From Liolophura sinensis (Eukaryota > Mollusca > Polyplacophora > Chitonida > Chitonidae), in the NCBI RefSeq assembly GCF_032854445.1, contig NC_088295.1, positions 84,364,644 through 84,428,643 on the forward strand: a stretch of 64,000 nucleotides of DNA, in the 5' to 3' direction. How positions within the stretch are numbered: the first letter of the stretch is position 1; every line of letters starts with the position of its first letter. The notes below the pieces were generated by a model, which made no database searches, had not been told where the DNA came from, and saw nothing but the letters and a program-made list of their open reading frames with translations. Both the position numbers and the translations under genes were made by a program. Positions 35,401-44,564 of this stretch are shown here, piece after piece.

Positions 35401-38400
35401 ATTCAGTAATAATTGACGATGTGAACTGTAATGCAGGGGGTCTTGTCCTTTTGTATTCCTTTAATATTATTATTTATTAATTGTTATAACAACACAGCTT
35501 TTTTAGCAAATCTCGTTATGCCGTAGTACATTTTAGTCGCTATCGATTGTTTTCGTACTGTTTCATCGGCAAGCCAATTTCACAGACAAGCCTGTGTTTT
35601 TGATCTGTTTCACCAACAAACCAATGTTTTCATACTGTTACACTTTACAAAACAAGGTTTTTGTACAGTTTGATCGACAAACGACTTTTAGTACTTTTTC
35701 AAAGACAAAGCAGTGTTTTCGTACAATTTCACAGACAAAATGCCGTATAGCTAAAAGATTTTTAAGTGTGGCGTTAGACAATCAGAAAGAATATTAACCA
35801 GTTGGTAGAAAGTTATATTTGTTTCTACAGAGAGCTTCTATACAAAATGATTTAAGCCAATCTAGGGTCGGCGGTGTGTGATTCCTTCGTGTGGCATAAA
35901 GAAGTGATTTTGATATATAGATATATTTGATCTGAGCATTGCAAGAGCATTGTTTTCATTAATCAAGTATTGCATGAACCATATTGTTCGAGGCTTGATC
36001 CCTTTGCATTGCCTTCATGCTATTATCTGGTAATAAATTGTATTAACGCCACAGCTTTGTTAGAAATTCTACACCTCTGGTGTCTATTAGAATGTTATTA
36101 GTATCGCTGCTACTATGTAAGTATTTACGTGGACAGTTAAATAAAGCCCCCAAGTTAGGTAAATTGACAAGAGGGTTAATTCCACTAGATATGTCTGATA
36201 ATTTTTGCCAACTATCACACTGTAATTGCTTCTGTGTTTTGGGGTACATTTTAGCAACAAACAGATATGTTCGCATTGTTTCTCCGACAAACTAATGCTT
36301 TCATACTGTTTCGCAGATAAACCAATGTTTTTGTACTGTTCCACAGACAAATTAATATTTTCGTATTGTTTCACCGACAAACTAATGTTTTCGTACTGCA
36401 TGTTTCTCTCACAAACCAATGTTTTCGTACTGTTCACAGACAAAGCAATGTTGTTGTACCGCTTCACAGATAAACCGATTTTGTTTTCGTTCTGTTTGAC
36501 CGACAAACCAATGCTTTCGCACTGTTTGACAGACTAACCAACGTTTTCGAACAGTTTCACAGGCAAACTAAGGTTTTCGTACAGTTTCACACACAAACTA
36601 ACGTTTTCATACAGGTTGACAAACAAACTACCGTAACGTTTTCGTATAGTTTCACAGACAAAGTAACGTTTTTGTACCGTTCCATAGAAGAAACTAACAT
36701 TTTCGTACGGTTTCACAGACAAACTAACATTTAGTACATTTTCACAGACGAACCAGTGTTTTCGTACAGTGTCACAGACTAACCAATGTTTTCCTACGAT
36801 TTCAGAAGAGGTGGAAGGAGACGTATCCCTGCCTGAAGGTGAATACCCTTTTTAACTGATAAGCTTTGATCGGATGTCAATTGAAATGTCGTTTGAGTCG
36901 TAGTTGTATAGATATATGCGATTCACAATTCTTCTTTAGCTGTTTTCCAACACACTGTTGAACTGCTTTGAAACATGTTTTATGATACCAGTGGCACGTG
37001 ACTGATAACTAGCATTAGGATATTTACGCGTGTTTTAGCTACGCGTGGTTAGCCTGTGTATTTGTAGATGATAAGTGCTTAGTTGTTGGGAGGGAGAGGG
37101 GCGCTGTCTTGGACTTTAAGAAACAATAAAGCCACCCGTCCTGATAATGATTTTTATTAAATAAAAATTGTTTCTCATCATGCACATAATGGTTCTATGG
37201 CGTAAATAATGAGAACGTCCAAAACAGAAACATTTTGTTTTCAGTGATATCTAGAAATGTTGCAGTAACGATTTATTTATTTTACTTATTTGATTGGTGT
37301 TTTACGCCGTACTCAAGAATATTTCGGCAGCATTATGGTGGGAGGAAACCGGGCAGAGCCGGGGGGAAACCCACGACCATCCGCAGGTTGCTGGAGGACC
37401 TTCCCACGTACGGCCGGAGAGGAAGCCAGCATGAGCTCGACTTGAACTCACAGCGACCGCATTGGTGAGAGACTGCTGGGTCATCACGCTGCGCTAGCGC
37501 GCTAACCAACTGAGCCGCGGAGGCCCTTTGCAGGAACGAAATCGAAGTCCGATATACAGCCCAGATTAAAACAGCCTATATTTACATATACATATTTACA
37601 TATTTTGCAGATGAAGACCATCAAGGAAATGAATCTAGAGTAGTATGTGAGTATACAGATGGATGACTGATAAGCTGTATAGCTGAACTCTTGAAGGGCT
37701 TAATTTTAGTCTGACTCGGAGTAGAGCTTAAAATGTTTCAGTATTTTTTTAAGAATGTATATTTTTAAAAGATGCAACATTCACAGTTTCCTTTCAGCTA
37801 TGATCTGCGAAGTTACACATTTATATAAGTCAGATTTATTAAAAATTCTTATGTTTACATTTATTTTTACCCAGCAGATGAATATGACCAAGGCAACGAG
37901 TCCAGTGCAGTGGGTGAGTGCAGACAGATCATCCTAATAGCGTTTACTGTTGAAGAGCTGATATGTTTGCTAGTTCGTAATCATGTGACACTTTTACAGC
38001 TTCCCTATATTCTGGAGAGTTTGAGATAATAATACGAATGATAAATCATTCGAACTTTGTATATACATGTAAGTGGGAAGGTCTCCCAGGATCCTGGTGA
38101 TGGTCGTGGATTTTCCCCCGGCTCTGCCCGGTTTCCTCCAATCATAATGCTGACCACGGTCGTTTAAATGAAATCTTATTGAGTAATCAAATAAATAATA
38201 AATATATACATGTGCATTTAACAGAAAAGAAATGATGCCCTTGCGTGTGGTATATTCAAGAGAATTACTTACTAGCTAAAGCAAGTGACGTGTACATTTA
38301 TATTTACTTAGCGTCAACTTGTACATGGTGAAATAAATATTCTCTTTGTTTTTCTAGGATGCATTATCAAAACACTATAAAAGCTCTTGTTGGAGTCATA

Positions 38401-39737
38401 TGTTTTTTATACACTTTCTGCAACCAAGTTATTTAGAAAGGACAATTTGTGAAACTATGTGTCGTTGTTGTTGTTAACGCAGGTTCTGTTATGGGCACTA
38501 CGGAAGAGGATTTTCAAAATGAGGCCTTATGTACGTACCTTCCTCACTTCCAAATTGCTAAACAGCTTGTACTGATTGACGAGTGGTTAATCTGGTACTC
38601 CAAAATATTTCACTTGTACAACATGGGTCATTTTTGCGTCTTTTTAACATCACTGAAAAATGCTTTTCTTTGCGTGATTCCGTCCTATTTTCGTACTGTT
38701 TACACTTTCTTAGTTCTTGAATGGTTTGTGTTATAGGTCTACGTCGTTTTGAGAATTGGCCATGCGATTATTGACCTGGAACGTCCTTATTGGTTGAAAG
38801 TTGCTATACGACTGTCATCGGCGAAGGAAACTGGAGCGCATGGAATAAACCATTTGCCTCTGGCACAAAACTTAAGAGCTGTCTCACATATGACTCACAA
38901 ATATTCACCCGCGAAGCATAAGTGATGTCCTTCCATCACTTCTACATTTCATTCTATTTTATGACAAACTTAAATCTGGCTGCTTTCCGTTCTTGACTTC
39001 AGATAACGACATGGATAAACAACGCGAAATGCAGCTGGCAGGATTTATATTTGCCGGAGTGTTTCTCGGTGTGTTTACAATTATGTCTGTATGGTAAGTC
39101 TGCGATGTCAGTATGATAAATCTCTGCCCGGGGCATATATGGGTAGATTATAGGTACCCAAGTACACCCAGATAAGTATATTGTGACCCACTGTATAGTA
39201 AATCCTTTGTCAGGACATTTGAGCAGACTAGGCGCTGGAAGACACCCGTCTCAGTGTACTTTGATTCACTACATAGCCACGTCGTATCTTCACAGGATGT
39301 TCCATTACATAAGTAGTGCGATGCCTGTCATTTGACTCTTGTGAAAGACGTGAAATAGGCAAATTATAATTATCTGTCAAGCTGATGTGAGTACCTCATG
39401 AGTGGGTGAGGCATTAAGTATAGTGTCCTCGTTATAACAGTATTGCTTTAAGACTTGAAGGCTGCAACTTGACTTGAAGTATTCAGTGCGATTTGAGCCT
39501 ACTACACAGTGATACATTCTTAGTGAATTTTTTTCTTATTATATGGCACGAATGCTTTAAATGATAGGTTTTCTAATTCTAAGAGGGATTTGTATTGCCT
39601 TTGTTACCAGTATATTTTTGAAGAGAAGGCCAAGCCTTGAGAATAGACGCGAACTCGGAGAAAGCTTGGAGAGATTAAACGTAGACCATGAGGACGAAGA
39701 GGATGAAGACGGTGTAAGCAAAGTATACGGTTTCTGA
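17241..39737 (+). CDS. W1: multi-WSC type I membrane protein (novel architecture)
   Basis: Proposed exons: 17241-17295, 17436-17483 (signal region, tentative), cassette A 24679-24799, 25102-25289, 25839-25968, 26297-26481, 27695-27851, 28421-28566; linkers 29086-29136, 29548-29586; cassette B 30323-30443 (or from 30275), 30779-30966, 31465-31597, 31827-32011, 32232-32388, 32618-32760; stalk 33517-33564, 34516-34563, 36806-36838, 37611-37646, 37878-37913, 38483-38530; transmembrane 39003-39093; tail 39611-39737, TGA. Phases agree at every junction and the sum is 2514 nt (837 residues). Each cassette ends in a recognisable WSC module (CIKTC...YAGISLG...DDCSMPC...CGGPYTASV); the two earlier cysteine-rich modules look WSC-like. 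WSC domains are known as extracellular, probably carbohydrate-binding modules. A TM segment (about residues 777-799) is followed by basic KRRP and an acidic tail ending SKVYGF. Function unknown; a cell-surface receptor or adhesion protein is an inference. The exon model from 24679 onward is strong, the 5' end weak. Confidence 0.8.
18607..18692 (+). mobile_element. SINE family 1, 3' fragment
   Basis: Only the 3' part is present: CTCACCATAATGCTGGCCGC, GTGAAATATTCTTGAGTACG and (AAAT)n. Confidence 0.8.
18851..19212. mobile_element. MITE-like element, copy 1
   Basis: About 70-80% similar by eye to 29649-30036 along its whole length (shared blocks CATTTAATCCGGTTT, TTTCAGGGCTTGAGCGGGTT, GTCAGGATGACG, ACCGGCTTGG). 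The right end GTGAACGGGGTA is intact; the left inverted end is decayed. Confidence 0.7.
19465..19730. promoter_or_regulatory. Cluster of CRE/ATF-like TGACGT sites
   Basis: Within 266 bp there are six TGACGT hexamers (19465, 19526, 19631, 19697, 19714, 19725). Those at 19631 and 19697 are the full palindrome TGACGTCA, the classical CREB/ATF site. The cluster lies in the proposed first intron of W1. A regulatory role is inferred from motif density only. Confidence 0.35.
21209..24699 (+). repeat. ~3.5 kb minisatellite built from intron end + WSC exon start
   Basis: About 70 or more units. The left part (to ~23340) has diverged units of 45 and ~51 bp, the longer ones carrying an extra AGGCCT. 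The right part (23340-24650) is homogeneous with an exact 45-bp period. Each unit contains a 3' splice-site-like TTTTTATCACCCTCAG followed by an exon-like stretch coding YLxCHGI. The last unit runs directly into the true W1 exon at 24679 (YLGCHGIDILVHK). Because 45 is a multiple of three, long open frames appear on both strands; these are by-products, not genes. Confidence 0.95.
24679..28566 (+). other. W1 cassette A: six cysteine-rich exons (three WSC-type modules)
   Basis: Exon lengths 121, 188, 130, 185, 157, 146 nt (927 total), phases 1-2, 2-1, 1-2, 2-1, 1-2, 2-1, so each module is split over two exons. Module 1: GCHGIDILV, CWEVCERKG, RWCGCGQNG, DCKSRC, CQC. Module 2: YNCRDVLLL, ECHDLC, YKCGC, ECVDEMICIE, VCLCG. 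Module 3 (WSC): DKFRCF, RPEDCILTCAK, GKCTCH, SDCQYTC, GCGSKYTAAVYS. It differs from cassettes B and C in module 3, which lacks the usual YAGVS-like string. This may be divergence or a changed ligand. Confidence 0.85.
29086..29586 (+). other. W1 linker mini-exons between cassettes A and B
   Basis: Exons 29086-29136 (GTVTVDELEDLLQQKMH) and 29548-29586 (ETKLSDSNTGVS), both phase 1-1. The first carries the acidic heptad-like motif that recurs in the exons at 33517, 53022 and 54740. They join cassette A to cassette B in frame and so support one gene. Confidence 0.7.
29649..30036. mobile_element. MITE-like element, copy 2, with inverted termini
   Basis: Begins TACCCCGTTCAC and ends GTGAACGGGGTA, a perfect 12-bp terminal inverted repeat including the terminal TA. 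It has no coding capacity and is about 388 bp long. It lies in the W1 intron between the second linker exon and cassette B. Non-autonomous DNA transposon of unknown superfamily; the TA ends would suit a TA-targeting (Tc/mariner-like) or similar element. Confidence 0.75.
30275..32760 (+). other. W1 cassette B: six cysteine-rich exons
   Basis: Exon lengths 121 (169 with the upstream acceptor), 188, 133, 185, 157, 143 nt, in the same phase pattern as A and C. Module 1: GCYGVDLLVHKV, CWERCKLLGA, RWCGCPKNG, CFIYC, CECFHG. Module 2: YNCSVLKTL, ECFKETC, YKCGCKLSDD, ECVSRMICIE, ACLCGN. Module 3, a clear WSC domain: DRFECL, PEECIKTCSEADYDYAGIS, GICGCQHYPG, DDCSMPC, VCGGPYTASVF. The donor of the last exon (32761) is the first copy of an 83-bp array. 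Confidence 0.9.
32690..33385 (+). repeat. 83-bp array copying a WSC exon end and its 5' splice site
   Basis: Nine units (last truncated) with starts of the motif TAACT(G/A)ATGT at 32701, 32784, 32867, 32950, 33033, 33116, 33198, 33281 and a decayed one at 33363, so spacing is 82-83 bp. The first unit is real coding sequence (VTDVCGGPYTASVFPTDSRT) followed by the donor GTAAGTGTG. The other units repeat both. Five extra donor copies are intact; those in the units starting 32950 and 33281 have lost GT (AAAGTG, ATAAGT). Confidence 0.95.
33728..34068 (+). mobile_element. SINE family 2, long copy
   Basis: tRNA-like head (GCACAGTTAGTAGAGCGTCC), internal GGCTCGGGCTGGGCGTCTTA and GAAGCAGCACTAGATAAAAG, tail CGTCATATGACTGAAAAATT and GTACGACATTAAACCC. 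A short minus-strand family 1 fragment follows at about 34068-34130. Confidence 0.75.
35545..36805 (+). repeat. ~30-bp repeat array in two blocks before a W1 stalk exon
   Basis: Blocks at about 35545-35770 and 36255-36805 consist of diverged units of the type AATGTTTTCGTACTGTTTCA + CAGACAAACT. They are separated by a diverged duplicate of the sequence preceding the first block (shared TTCGTGTGG...AAGAAGT). The last unit ends in TTCCTACGATTTCAG, the acceptor of the exon at 36806. The 30-bp period keeps frames open (for example a 139-codon minus-strand frame), which I do not regard as coding. Confidence 0.85.
37270..37527 (-). mobile_element. tRNA-derived SINE, family 1, full length
   Basis: Minus-strand copy, tail side first (TATTTGATTGGTGTTTTACG) and head last (GCGCTAACCAACTGAGCCGC GGAGGCC). 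About 80 bp upstream of the stalk exon at 37611. Confidence 0.9.
38070..38203 (+). mobile_element. SINE family 1, 5'-truncated
   Basis: Core from GTGGGAAGGTCTCCCAGGAT through GCCCGGTTTCCTCC to TTATTGAGTAATCAAATAAA. Confidence 0.75.
39003..39737 (+). other. W1 transmembrane and cytoplasmic exons
   Basis: Exon 39003-39093 ends in the hydrophobic run LAGFIFAGVFLGVFTIMSV. Exon 39611-39737 continues CIFLKRRPSLENRREL and an acidic stretch DHEDEEDEDG, ending SKVYGF and TGA. The order hydrophobic-basic fits a stop-transfer segment with the C-terminus in the cytoplasm. The phase changes to 2 only here, as expected for terminal exons that are not shuffled. Confidence 0.8.
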
Positions 39738-42700
39738 GCATTTGGGTATCCCAGGAGGATCTCGAAAGAGAACCCTAGCACAGGTCAGATGCGGGAAATC
39801 GGCTGCCTGAGGATGCAAGATCAGTTTGCCACGGACGAGATGCTGATCGGGCAGAGATATCCAAGGAGAGATGTCGGGGATAAAAGGGGAACAGGAAAAG
39901 CTAGACGTGGAGACATCGAGGATATTAGCTGATACAGTTCAATACAGGAGGATTGATCCTCTTAACCGGAATGGAAACACCAGACACGGAACCTGGCGGG
40001 CACAGTCCTGATGATACGGATATAGAGGATATAGATTTCAAAGAGGAGCTATAGGAATATAGTTTTTGATAAGTTAGACGTGAAGGAGCAGTAGCCTGCG
40101 GAGGAAGGAGAGAAATCGTTCAAGGAATTCAGCGGATTGGGATTCTGACTAATGATACTAGCGTATAATTAAGACATAGAGGGTTTGAAGGTGATGTCAC
40201 CTGAATGTTTGATCTTGTGAGAATGGGGAAGAAAAGAAATGGATACTAGGCCCTTACGGAACGAAGGGGGGATTGTGAAAAGTGATTCGATCATAGGCTT
40301 TAGGTTGTTAGAGCTAACAGATGGTTCGTGGGTAACTACACGAGGAGTGACAGCTGTAAATGTGTCTCTGGAGTTGTTCAAAACTTCCAGATGGCTGGTC
40401 CGAAGGGCTAGTCGATTGAGGATGGGGATACCACACTGGATACGGAAACGATTTGGTCAGGATACTGAGGGGTGATACCCACTGAGGCATTTTTTCAGGC
40501 TGACGAGGGTTCGTCAAGACAGTGGATTGCGGATTTTGCCGTTTGAAAGAGCCAGCGGGTATGGTTCCTCAAAACATGGCGCTACCAAAATCTGATTAAA
40601 TACTCACCCAGCTTATATTAAAATCGTTTAACATTTTACACATGTCGTTGGCTTCCTGTTATCTTCAGGTATTTACGAGGCAGCTCTACATGATGGCATT
40701 GGTACTTGTCTTTAATCGCCTTCACTCTAAGTTTTTAAAGTTTTACAATGACTATAATTCTCTTGTAAGTAAATATGCACAGATCGTCCCAGAATCTGTG
40801 GCGTTGTGCTTCATGATTGTGTCTAATTCCGCTTAGCCCAAGGCTAGGGGCTCTATACTTATAGTGTTGAATTAGATCGCCACGTTGGATATATGAACAA
40901 TTACAATCAAGGCGCGATACATATTATATTATCGACAAAACATATACTAACAAATAACGAACTGAGTACTGACTTCACTCATTCACCTAGAACATGCCTT
41001 GCATATTTCCAGCATTAGTATAAGCTGTTGACTGTTTCTCTTTGTATTATTCGTCCTAATCTCCTACTGTATATACTTTCGTTCTTTAGGTAGTTTGTGT
41101 TAAACGTCGTTTTGGGAATCGTCCATCTTAGCTGACGGCTGGTGTATACGAATGTCTGACGCATAAATTCCATCGTTGTGAAAATGGACCTAGATCGTTA
41201 AATCGCTAGCTCGACCTTTCAAGCCCTTGAATGGGGTCACCGGTCGAATCCAGCTCTCGCTTCTTTGGCTTAGGCGTTATATGTCAGGTGGTTGGTTAGG
41301 TAGCTGGCAAAGGGCACGGCCATTTCCTCCACCCATTAACCTGCGTGGCAGAGAGCTCAGGAGAACCCACGCCCATCCGGAAGTTACTGACATAACATTT
41401 CGTGGCCAACATGAGCCAGCATTGGTGAGAGACTTCTGAGGTCATTCTGTTGCGCTATCACGCTAACAACTTGGCCAAGGAGACCCCCCTCCACCTCCGC
41501 CCCCCTTCCCCACACACACACACACAGACACTTCCCAGAATTGTAAACATGAGTACTACATATCTCTACTGCATGGAGGAAACTGGCCACACCACGTCAG
41601 GTTTTGGAACAGAGAATATGATGATTCAGACATGTTAATATAAAAAACTGCAACATACAGAGCAAAACTAGAGCAACGATGACATGATAACTGGTAAATG
41701 GTCACACGTTTCTACACTCAACATTGTGTATACTTGTTCATTTGTTTACAGATCTGGCTCCGGGATTACGAAACAATCTTGGATTTCAGCCAAATTTTTG
41801 GCATAAAATTTGGTATCTTCCTTGCCGTTATTTTAACTGAAATTTGTTGTACAATAGCTTACCCATGCAAAATGTACGTTGTCAAGCAATATTTTAATAC
41901 TATATCAGAAATACCAATTTTAAAGTGATTTGAAATTTTGACTCAGGTCTAAGATTGCTTCGTGATCCCAGGGCAAGGGCTTTAACCCAAAATCACTTCA
42001 GGTGATGTGCGTATATTATATTGAGCTGATACTCAAATTCCCCACAGTCGCATTTGCGAATTTCTTCTATAACAGTTGCCAGGCAACGATTTGTTAAATT
42101 TTGTTTGAAATGATTGGGTCTTTGATTCATTCATTTGTATAGTTGAACAGTCTTTTAAGACTAGATTGTACCTCTGCCTTAGATCTTAACAGTACTGTAA
42201 TATTTGATTGGCTTGCACTCACAAAATATTTCTAAACATTGTGGAATCAGACAGAACATGTGCTTCACAGAATTAGACAACTCTAAAAATTTCCACTACA
42301 ACGATATATTGCATACAATTTATACACGTCAACATTTGAAGGTGCCATGACGAGAAAGCAAGAATGTGTAAAAGTGATAGGAAAAAGTTCTGAAAGTTCA
42401 CTGTCTTGTCACTGTCATCATTAACTGATCTAATCCCCATGTCTAGTTCCGTTAAGATTCTCCCCAAAAAGTGACTCGACTGTTATCACACCCTCCCAAG
42501 ACATGTCAAACACATCATTCTAAACACTTATCAGCTCTTCAGACGACACGTATACAGGCCCTGACGTGGCCTTTGGTGCTTACACCTGGATGTTTATCCG
42601 TTTTTTGTCTGTCGTTTCAACCAGACTCTGACCGATTTCTTCTCTGTTCGTAAATTTGACAGGTGTCATATGAGCTAAATGTACATGTTTTTGAGTACGG

Positions 42701-44564
42701 CACGGGACCTATTAGCCCAGTAAAATTAAGTGAAATATCAACCGTTTGTGGTGCCGTGAGGTAATTAAAGCAATAAGCTACGTCTTTGACTTCATCCAAG
42801 AAAATAGAAAATTAAATCATCAGCTTCACAAGATTCCTGTTCAATGTGTTTAGAGATTATTTAATTGTTTTCTATTTTCTGAAAATGATAGAGATCGAGC
42901 TAATGTCGAGATAGCCTATTATTTCTCATTATTTCTGAAATGAAATCGACCTCATTTTTGTCATGAATACGGTCGCAGTTCTGTAGCTCTCTTTTTCTTT
43001 ACAATTAATCGGACTCTGAAAATAAAATCTGTTAGGCATATTTGAGTTTTATTCGCTTTAAATAGTGTAATAGCATAACGCCTTTCCAAATAAACAGGAA
43101 CTTGTCGGCAAGAGGCCAGTTACCGGAAGCTTAATTAAATCAGATCTTAATCTTAATAGGCCTATACCAGTCTCATTTTAGAACGTATTCGGCCTATAAC
43201 AAATGGGATTAATGTCAGCTTTAATAGACTTTTGGTCGCCAGACTGTCAGACTGTTGTTACTTTTAGTCAAGGTCCGCTAATAACATGCATGCACTCTTG
43301 ACATGTACTAAATAAATCAGTTAAAAACAATATTCCATTTCTCCTTCCATTTCTTATTCAAGTTAGCCTTTTCAATAAACCCTTAGTTCTGCGCGAACGA
43401 GCGTTCAAATTTATCAAACAGACGAGTCAAAGGAACATAGAACCCTCTTTCGTCAAATTCGATTATGAAGAGGGATCAAAAAGTTTTAAACTCAAGTAGC
43501 CGTGTTATGTTTCCAAACAGGCTGACATGAACAAACAGGCTGTTGTATTTTATGGTAGGTCCTTTGAATGCAACAACAACACACATAAATGTTTACATGA
43601 TACATGCTGACTTCAGTGGTTCCTCTGCTGTTGTTTTTTTTATAGCACTAGAGCAACGCAGAACGCTTACACAGCATCACATTGGGCATTATAAATTGTG
43701 TATTTTTTGGCATTTTAAAAAAAAATCTTTCAAGTCAGTAGGGTAAGTCTCCAAGTTATATCGAATTTCTCCAACGTTGTATATGGTGTATGTTAAAGGC
43801 ACAGGCACTATGTGCATATTTCTTTCTTTGCTTTTGTTTTTTTTTGTTGTTGTTTTTTTTTTGTTGTTTTTTTTTACCATTTTCTGTTAAGCCACAATGT
43901 ATTTAAATCATCTATAACTTTTTTTCATGCGGAATCGCACACCAATAGCCTATAATTTTGGTGTTAAAAGAACCCTTTTAGATGCCAACCTTGCAAGTGA
44001 GAGGTGATGAGTCTCTGGAGATATCTGCTGGTGATATCATTCTGCATGGTTAGATCCAAGACGGGGGCTGTTGAAAGCGGTGAGAAAATTCACTTAAAAC
44101 AATACGATAATGTCTTAAAGTATAAAAAAAATTAGCATGTAGGCCCTACATTTCCATGTTTTTAGTGGTCAAAAAAGAACAAAATTTAAAGGATACGTGA
44201 AACGCTTAATTTTCGTTTCAGAATATGGTGTGCGAATTGGGTGTACAAAACTAGTCCTGCTTTCCCAGTATATGTTCATCGAAGACGATATTACTGAATA
44301 TTTCCGACAACTGATGGAAAATATGCATAAAATAGAGGGGTTATTATGAAATATAACAAATGCCTCAAACATGAAAGTTTTTTGATCCGGAAAACCATAC
44401 TCTTTATACATTTTATTGTATCGGAACCATTCCATGTATTAAGTCTGAACTATGTAAGTGAAGGAGCTTGTGAAAGATTACCGGAACATTGACTAGTTGT
44501 TAATGTTTTACTACAAAGGGGGAAAATAGCTGTCCCACAAGACATTTTCACATTTTTGTTTCAG
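39738..44564. other. Spacer between W1 and W2; no clear W2 first exon
   Basis: Contains the presumed W1 3' UTR, a decayed minus-strand SINE (41280-41490) and AT-rich sequence. I looked for a signal-peptide exon ending in phase 1 for W2. ATGs at 41698 and 43527 precede phase 1 GT sites but give poor signal peptides. Nothing convincing was seen. Confidence 0.5.
41280..41490 (-). mobile_element. SINE family 1, degenerate
   Basis: Minus-strand remnant: CCACCCATTAACCTGCGTGG, CCCACGCCCATCCGGAAGTT, then AGCATTGGTGAGAGACTTCT and GGCCAAGGAGACCC at the head side. Confidence 0.6.

Larger units (their letters stand above)
33517..38530 (+). other. W1 acidic stalk: six phase 1-1 mini-exons
   Basis: Exons 33517-33564 (GQSVEQLVEDLEKDAE), 34516-34563 (ASLEIIPHVTGGSVIS), 36806-36838 (EEVEGDVSLPE), 37611-37646 (DEDHQGNESRVV), 37878-37913 (EYDQGNESSAV) and 38483-38530 (SVMGTTEEDFQNEAL). 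All have AG/GT borders and keep the frame. The 37611 and 37878 exons share DQGNES-like text and are likely duplicates. The composition suggests a flexible, negatively charged membrane-proximal stalk. Each exon alone is weak; the shared phases make the set credible. Confidence 0.65.

Noticed and set aside
36087-36722. Minus-strand frames of 139 and 62 codons and a plus-strand frame of 103 codons
   Set aside because: Products of the 30-bp repeat array; no start context, no splice support, low-complexity peptides.
40239-40475. 78-codon plus-strand frame in the W1-W2 spacer
   Set aside because: Weak ribosome context, no domain, and surrounding sequence is purine-rich noncoding; possible old transposon piece but nothing diagnostic.
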